In this document: piece after piece, positions 5,455 to 7,857 of the stretch
Layout of the letters: each line of letters opens with the position of its first letter
Numbering within the stretch: the first letter of the stretch is position 1
From: Bacteroidales bacterium
Lineage (GTDB): Bacteria > Bacteroidota > Bacteroidia > Bacteroidales > Muribaculaceae
Assembly (NCBI GenBank): GCA_004557385.1
Contig: SFEA01000063.1
Coordinates: 1-7,857, forward strand
Direction of reading: 5' to 3'
Length of the DNA stretch: 7,857 nt
Position numbers and translations under genes: made by a program
Notes under the pieces: model-generated
Databases searched by the model: none
Told to the model about the DNA's origin: nothing
Seen by the model: the letters and a program-made list of their open reading frames with translations, nothing else

Positions 5455-7674
5455 ATGTCAATTAAATTGTATTTGCGCATTATTAGCATAATCGTGGCGA
5501 CAATTGCTCCCCTTGCAGTTGCACAACAACTTGCCAACCTGCCAACGGAACAAATATCGCTACACCTCGACAAACAGCATTTCGAAGGCGGCGACACAAT
5601 CACCGTTCAAGGTGTTGTCACGTCAATCGCAAATTCCCGCATAAGGCCCTACAGCAGATACGTTTTTGTGGAACTAATCAACAACGATTCGGTATTTGTA
5701 AGGCAAAAACTGCGTTGCGACTCTATTGGCAGGTTTGCAACGCGTCTGCCCACCGACCCGCTATTTGACAATGGCGTGTACTATTTGCGCGCTTATACCA
5801 TGCTCATGTGCAATTTCAAAAGCGAAGCTTTTGGCGTTGTCCCCATGTTTTGTGGCATAAAACGCGACAGCAACCTTCAAGAGCCCGAGGTGAAATGCAT
5901 TGCCTGGACTTCGGATGGCTTTATTCTTGCCGACACAATGCAGCACGTTGCTGTGTCGGTAACCAACAAATTCCTGCAGCCAATTGCAGGCGCAACAGTC
6001 GCAATCTACGACTCCACCGGCACGTGCATTGCCTCTGCCACCACATCGCCATCAGGCATGGCTAATATCGGCTTTATCCCCACAGCAGGCTCACAATATC
6101 ACATAGTTTATGCCAATCGCCAATTTCCTGTGCCTGAAGTCAAAACGAATGCAACAAAAGTTGAAGCCTCGCTGTTAGGCGGTAAAATGCATTATAAAAT
6201 CGCCAACAGTGGCAACCTTACGCCATCGCACCGCATCTACACTTACGACCGCATCAACGGATTGCTGCGCATCAATCAAGTCACCCATTCAGGAATCATA
6301 CAACTGAAAGATGCACCTACAGTTGCCACCATATTTGTTGCCGACACCCTTGGCAACATCGTCAGCCAATACACCACTATGCAACGCGGATTCAATGTTG
6401 AATCGACACTCGCCGAGGAAATCACAGTTCGCAAGAATGACAACATTGTTCCGGCTGCCGGCATCGATGTCAATAGCATTGTTTCTTGGCATTTATTCGA
6501 CGAACAAAACAGCCTTGATTATTCCACTGCATCAAGTCTGCTATTTCTCAGCGAGTATTCTTCGGCACTGCCTTTTCCATCGAAATTGTGGTGCAGCAAA
6601 CCACGCGTGCGCACAGCCGACTTATGTTCATGGCTCAGCACTGCCACACTGTCGCGCTTCGACCTCTGCAAGGTGATTTGCGACACCGAACACATCTACA
6701 CCCACCATCCCGAAGTGGCGATTGCAATCAAAGGCAAGGTGACAGATAAAAACAAAAAGCCAGTCAAAGGTGGGTCTATTGTCGCTTATCAAACCACAAG
6801 CAATGCCGTTTATGAAGGTGGCGTAAACGAACATGGGCAATTCAATATCGCTGTTGATGATTTCACCGACGGAACAGAATTTTTTCTACAAACCATCAAC
6901 TCAAAGGGCAAGCCTGAAAAGTTGGACTTGTCGCTGCCTGGCGACACCTTCCCAAGTCCAAAAATCACTTATAAACCATTGGAGAACATTGACAAAATTC
7001 TGGGCGTGAGTGTTGACGTTGGCGCAGCCAATTGGGACAAAATGCAGCTCCCCGAGGTGATTGTAAAAGCCCGGATGCGCAATAATGACAAAAAATCAAC
7101 CGAAAAGTTCTACTCAAACACCTACTTCGACCAAGAAACAATAAATAATCGAAAATATATTTCGCTTATCGACATTCTTAAGGACATCCCTGCTATCATA
7201 GTTACACGCACTTCAGTGCCAGCCGATGAAAACGAAAACGGCGGTTTACATCAATTAGGTTGGACACTTTCAAGCAGGCGCGGTGCATCGTCGATGAACG
7301 GCGGCGATAAATCAAAAGGCACGCTACCTCTCATTGTCGACGGAACAAAATACGATGTAGACATGTTTAATACCGCATTCGAAATGCCTGCATCAGAAAT
7401 AGAAACTGTAGAATATATGCGACCCTGGCAGGCAATAGCTTACACAAGCGGCGCTTTAGATGGCGCAATATTTGTCACAACTCGACGTTATAGCAAATCA
7501 AGTGAAAGACAAAGCAAAGGCATATTCTACTCGCCATTCGGCTTAACTTGTGGCTTCGAACCGAACAACCCTACACACTACCCATCAACAGCTGGCAAAT
7601 ATGTGCTAGTTTACGACGTATTTTCAGCCAACGGCCCTAAATCGGTTTACCAAATTGTAAACGTAACCGAATAA
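5455..7674 (+). CDS. Exported MG2-like / carboxypeptidase-regulatory / TonB-plug domain protein without a beta-barrel
   Basis: The 739-residue product has a signal peptide (residues 1-23, cleavage after AVA). The N-terminal region begins EQISLHLDKQHFEGGDTITV (32-51) and includes NGVYYLRAYT (106-115); this matches the macroglobulin MG2-like opening of a large Bacteroidetes family, usually given as ISLHLDKP.Y..GDTIWF. A second beta domain (about 165-230) follows. Residues about 425-490 (IKGKVTDKNKKPVKGGSIVAYQ onwards) are a carboxypeptidase-regulatory-like domain. Residues about 530-678 resemble a TonB receptor plug: LPEVIVKAR, ISLIDILKDIPAI, GTLPLIVDGTKY, EIETVEYM and GALDGAIFVTTRR. No 22-strand barrel follows; only about 60 residues remain. 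Related proteins are often 800-900 residues, so the end is short or diverged. The likely place is the periplasm or outer membrane; function is unknown, perhaps handling an exported ligand with the small protein encoded just upstream. GC content falls in the last third. Confidence 0.85.
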   Translation: MSIKLYLRIISIIVATIAPLAVAQQLANLPTEQISLHLDKQHFEGGDTITVQGVVTSIANSRIRPYSRYVFVELINNDSVFVRQKLRCDSIGRFATRLPTDPLFDNGVYYLRAYTMLMCNFKSEAFGVVPMFCGIKRDSNLQEPEVKCIAWTSDGFILADTMQHVAVSVTNKFLQPIAGATVAIYDSTGTCIASATTSPSGMANIGFIPTAGSQYHIVYANRQFPVPEVKTNATKVEASLLGGKMHYKIANSGNLTPSHRIYTYDRINGLLRINQVTHSGIIQLKDAPTVATIFVADTLGNIVSQYTTMQRGFNVESTLAEEITVRKNDNIVPAAGIDVNSIVSWHLFDEQNSLDYSTASSLLFLSEYSSALPFPSKLWCSKPRVRTADLCSWLSTATLSRFDLCKVICDTEHIYTHHPEVAIAIKGKVTDKNKKPVKGGSIVAYQTTSNAVYEGGVNEHGQFNIAVDDFTDGTEFFLQTINSKGKPEKLDLSLPGDTFPSPKITYKPLENIDKILGVSVDVGAANWDKMQLPEVIVKARMRNNDKKSTEKFYSNTYFDQETINNRKYISLIDILKDIPAIIVTRTSVPADENENGGLHQLGWTLSSRRGASSMNGGDKSKGTLPLIVDGTKYDVDMFNTAFEMPASEIETVEYMRPWQAIAYTSGALDGAIFVTTRRYSKSSERQSKGIFYSPFGLTCGFEPNNPTHYPSTAGKYVLVYDVFSANGPKSVYQIVNVTE

Positions 7675-7759
7675 GAATTAAACGTAGTCAAATCTCATAT
7701 AAATAAACTGCCGAATCTGAATCGTCCGACGGGTCTGAGGCGGAAGCGGGGGTAGGGTA

Positions 7760-7857
7760 ATTGGGTAGGAGGTAAATGTTATTCATAAAAGGCATTTACC
7801 TCCTACTTTCACATTTACCGACCTCCCACACCACCGTACGTGCCGTTCGGCATACGG
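7760..7857 (-). mobile_element. 3' end of a group II intron (distal domain V and domain VI; rest outside window)
   Basis: On the minus strand the edge reads as the distal part of domain V: CCGTA (7857-7853) pairs with TACGG (7838-7834), TGCC (7852-7849) with GGCA (7844-7841), around a GAAC loop, with the typical two-base bulge CG (7840-7839). Domain VI follows: GGGAGG (7827-7822) pairs with CCT (7769-7767) plus CCC (7765-7763), leaving A at 7766 bulged, and GGTAAATG (7819-7812) pairs with CATTTACC (7778-7771). The bulged A is seven bases from a proposed 3' end AAT (7762-7760), as expected for a branch point. From family knowledge, domain V ending in GGTGGTGTG and a 3' end like CCTCCTACTCGAT are common in bacterial introns. 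The catalytic triad and any reverse transcriptase lie to the right. The intron points towards the 3' end of the MG2/plug gene, with 85 bases between. Confidence 0.82.
7765..7806. repeat. 14-bp perfect inverted repeat inside intron domain VI
   Basis: GTAGGAGGTAAATG (7765-7778) and CATTTACCTCCTAC (7793-7806) are perfectly complementary around a 14-base loop (7779-7792). A third related copy, CATTTACC, is at 7812-7819. The left arm is the 3' arm of domain VI, so this helix competes with the canonical domain VI fold (7771-7778 with 7812-7819). No U-run follows on either strand, so it is not a good intrinsic terminator. Confidence 0.8.

Noticed and set aside
7675..7759. Terminator for the MG2/plug operon
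   Set aside because: I tried the short palindromic pieces around 7711-7735; none gives a stem of more than about four pairs followed by a U-run.
7779..7806. Inverted repeat 7765-7806 as an intrinsic terminator or insertion-sequence end
   Set aside because: No T-tract follows on either strand, and its left arm is already explained as the 3' arm of intron domain VI.

Overview
The window looks like chromosomal DNA of a gut-type Bacteroidales bacterium, perhaps Muribaculaceae or Prevotella-like. The evidence is the protein families (a NigD-like lipoprotein, an ECF sigma factor followed by an outer-membrane beta-barrel protein, a barrel-less MG2/TonB-plug protein), two exact matches to the Bacteroidetes -7 promoter element TAnnTTTG, and A-rich start regions with little Shine-Dalgarno sequence. 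Family names come from recognising motifs by eye; no database search was run.

Layout. At the left edge (1-750, +) is the C-terminal part of a saccharopine dehydrogenase-like enzyme of the carboxy(nor)spermidine dehydrogenase type. It converges on a three-gene minus-strand operon, with a near-perfect bidirectional terminator between them (771-810). The operon reads, in transcription order: an ECF sigma-70 factor (3486-2899), a protein with a short cytosolic head, one membrane helix, a long linker and a C-terminal outer-membrane barrel (2871-1651), and a NigD-like surface lipoprotein (1601-837). Gaps are 27 and 49 bases. I read this as an envelope-sensing regulatory unit; the fused second protein is a good candidate anti-sigma factor. 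Upstream, on the same strand, is a separate secreted choloylglycine hydrolase-family enzyme (4756-3665) with its own terminator (3576-3610) and probable promoter (4874-4881).

The 290-base gap 4757-5046 is a divergent promoter region. To its right is a plus-strand pair: an AT-rich small secreted protein of unknown function (5047-5451) and, three bases later, a 739-residue exported protein with an MG2-like N-terminus, a carboxypeptidase-regulatory-like domain and a TonB-receptor plug domain but no barrel (5455-7674).

At the right edge (7760-7857, minus strand) is the 3' end of a group II intron. The distal part of domain V and the whole of domain VI, including a bulged branch-point adenosine seven bases from the end, can be folded by eye. 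The catalytic triad and any reverse transcriptase lie beyond the window. The domain VI loop holds a second copy of the 5' arm sequence, which can form a longer competing helix that pairs the branch-point A. This and the membrane-bridging barrel protein are the most interesting items here.
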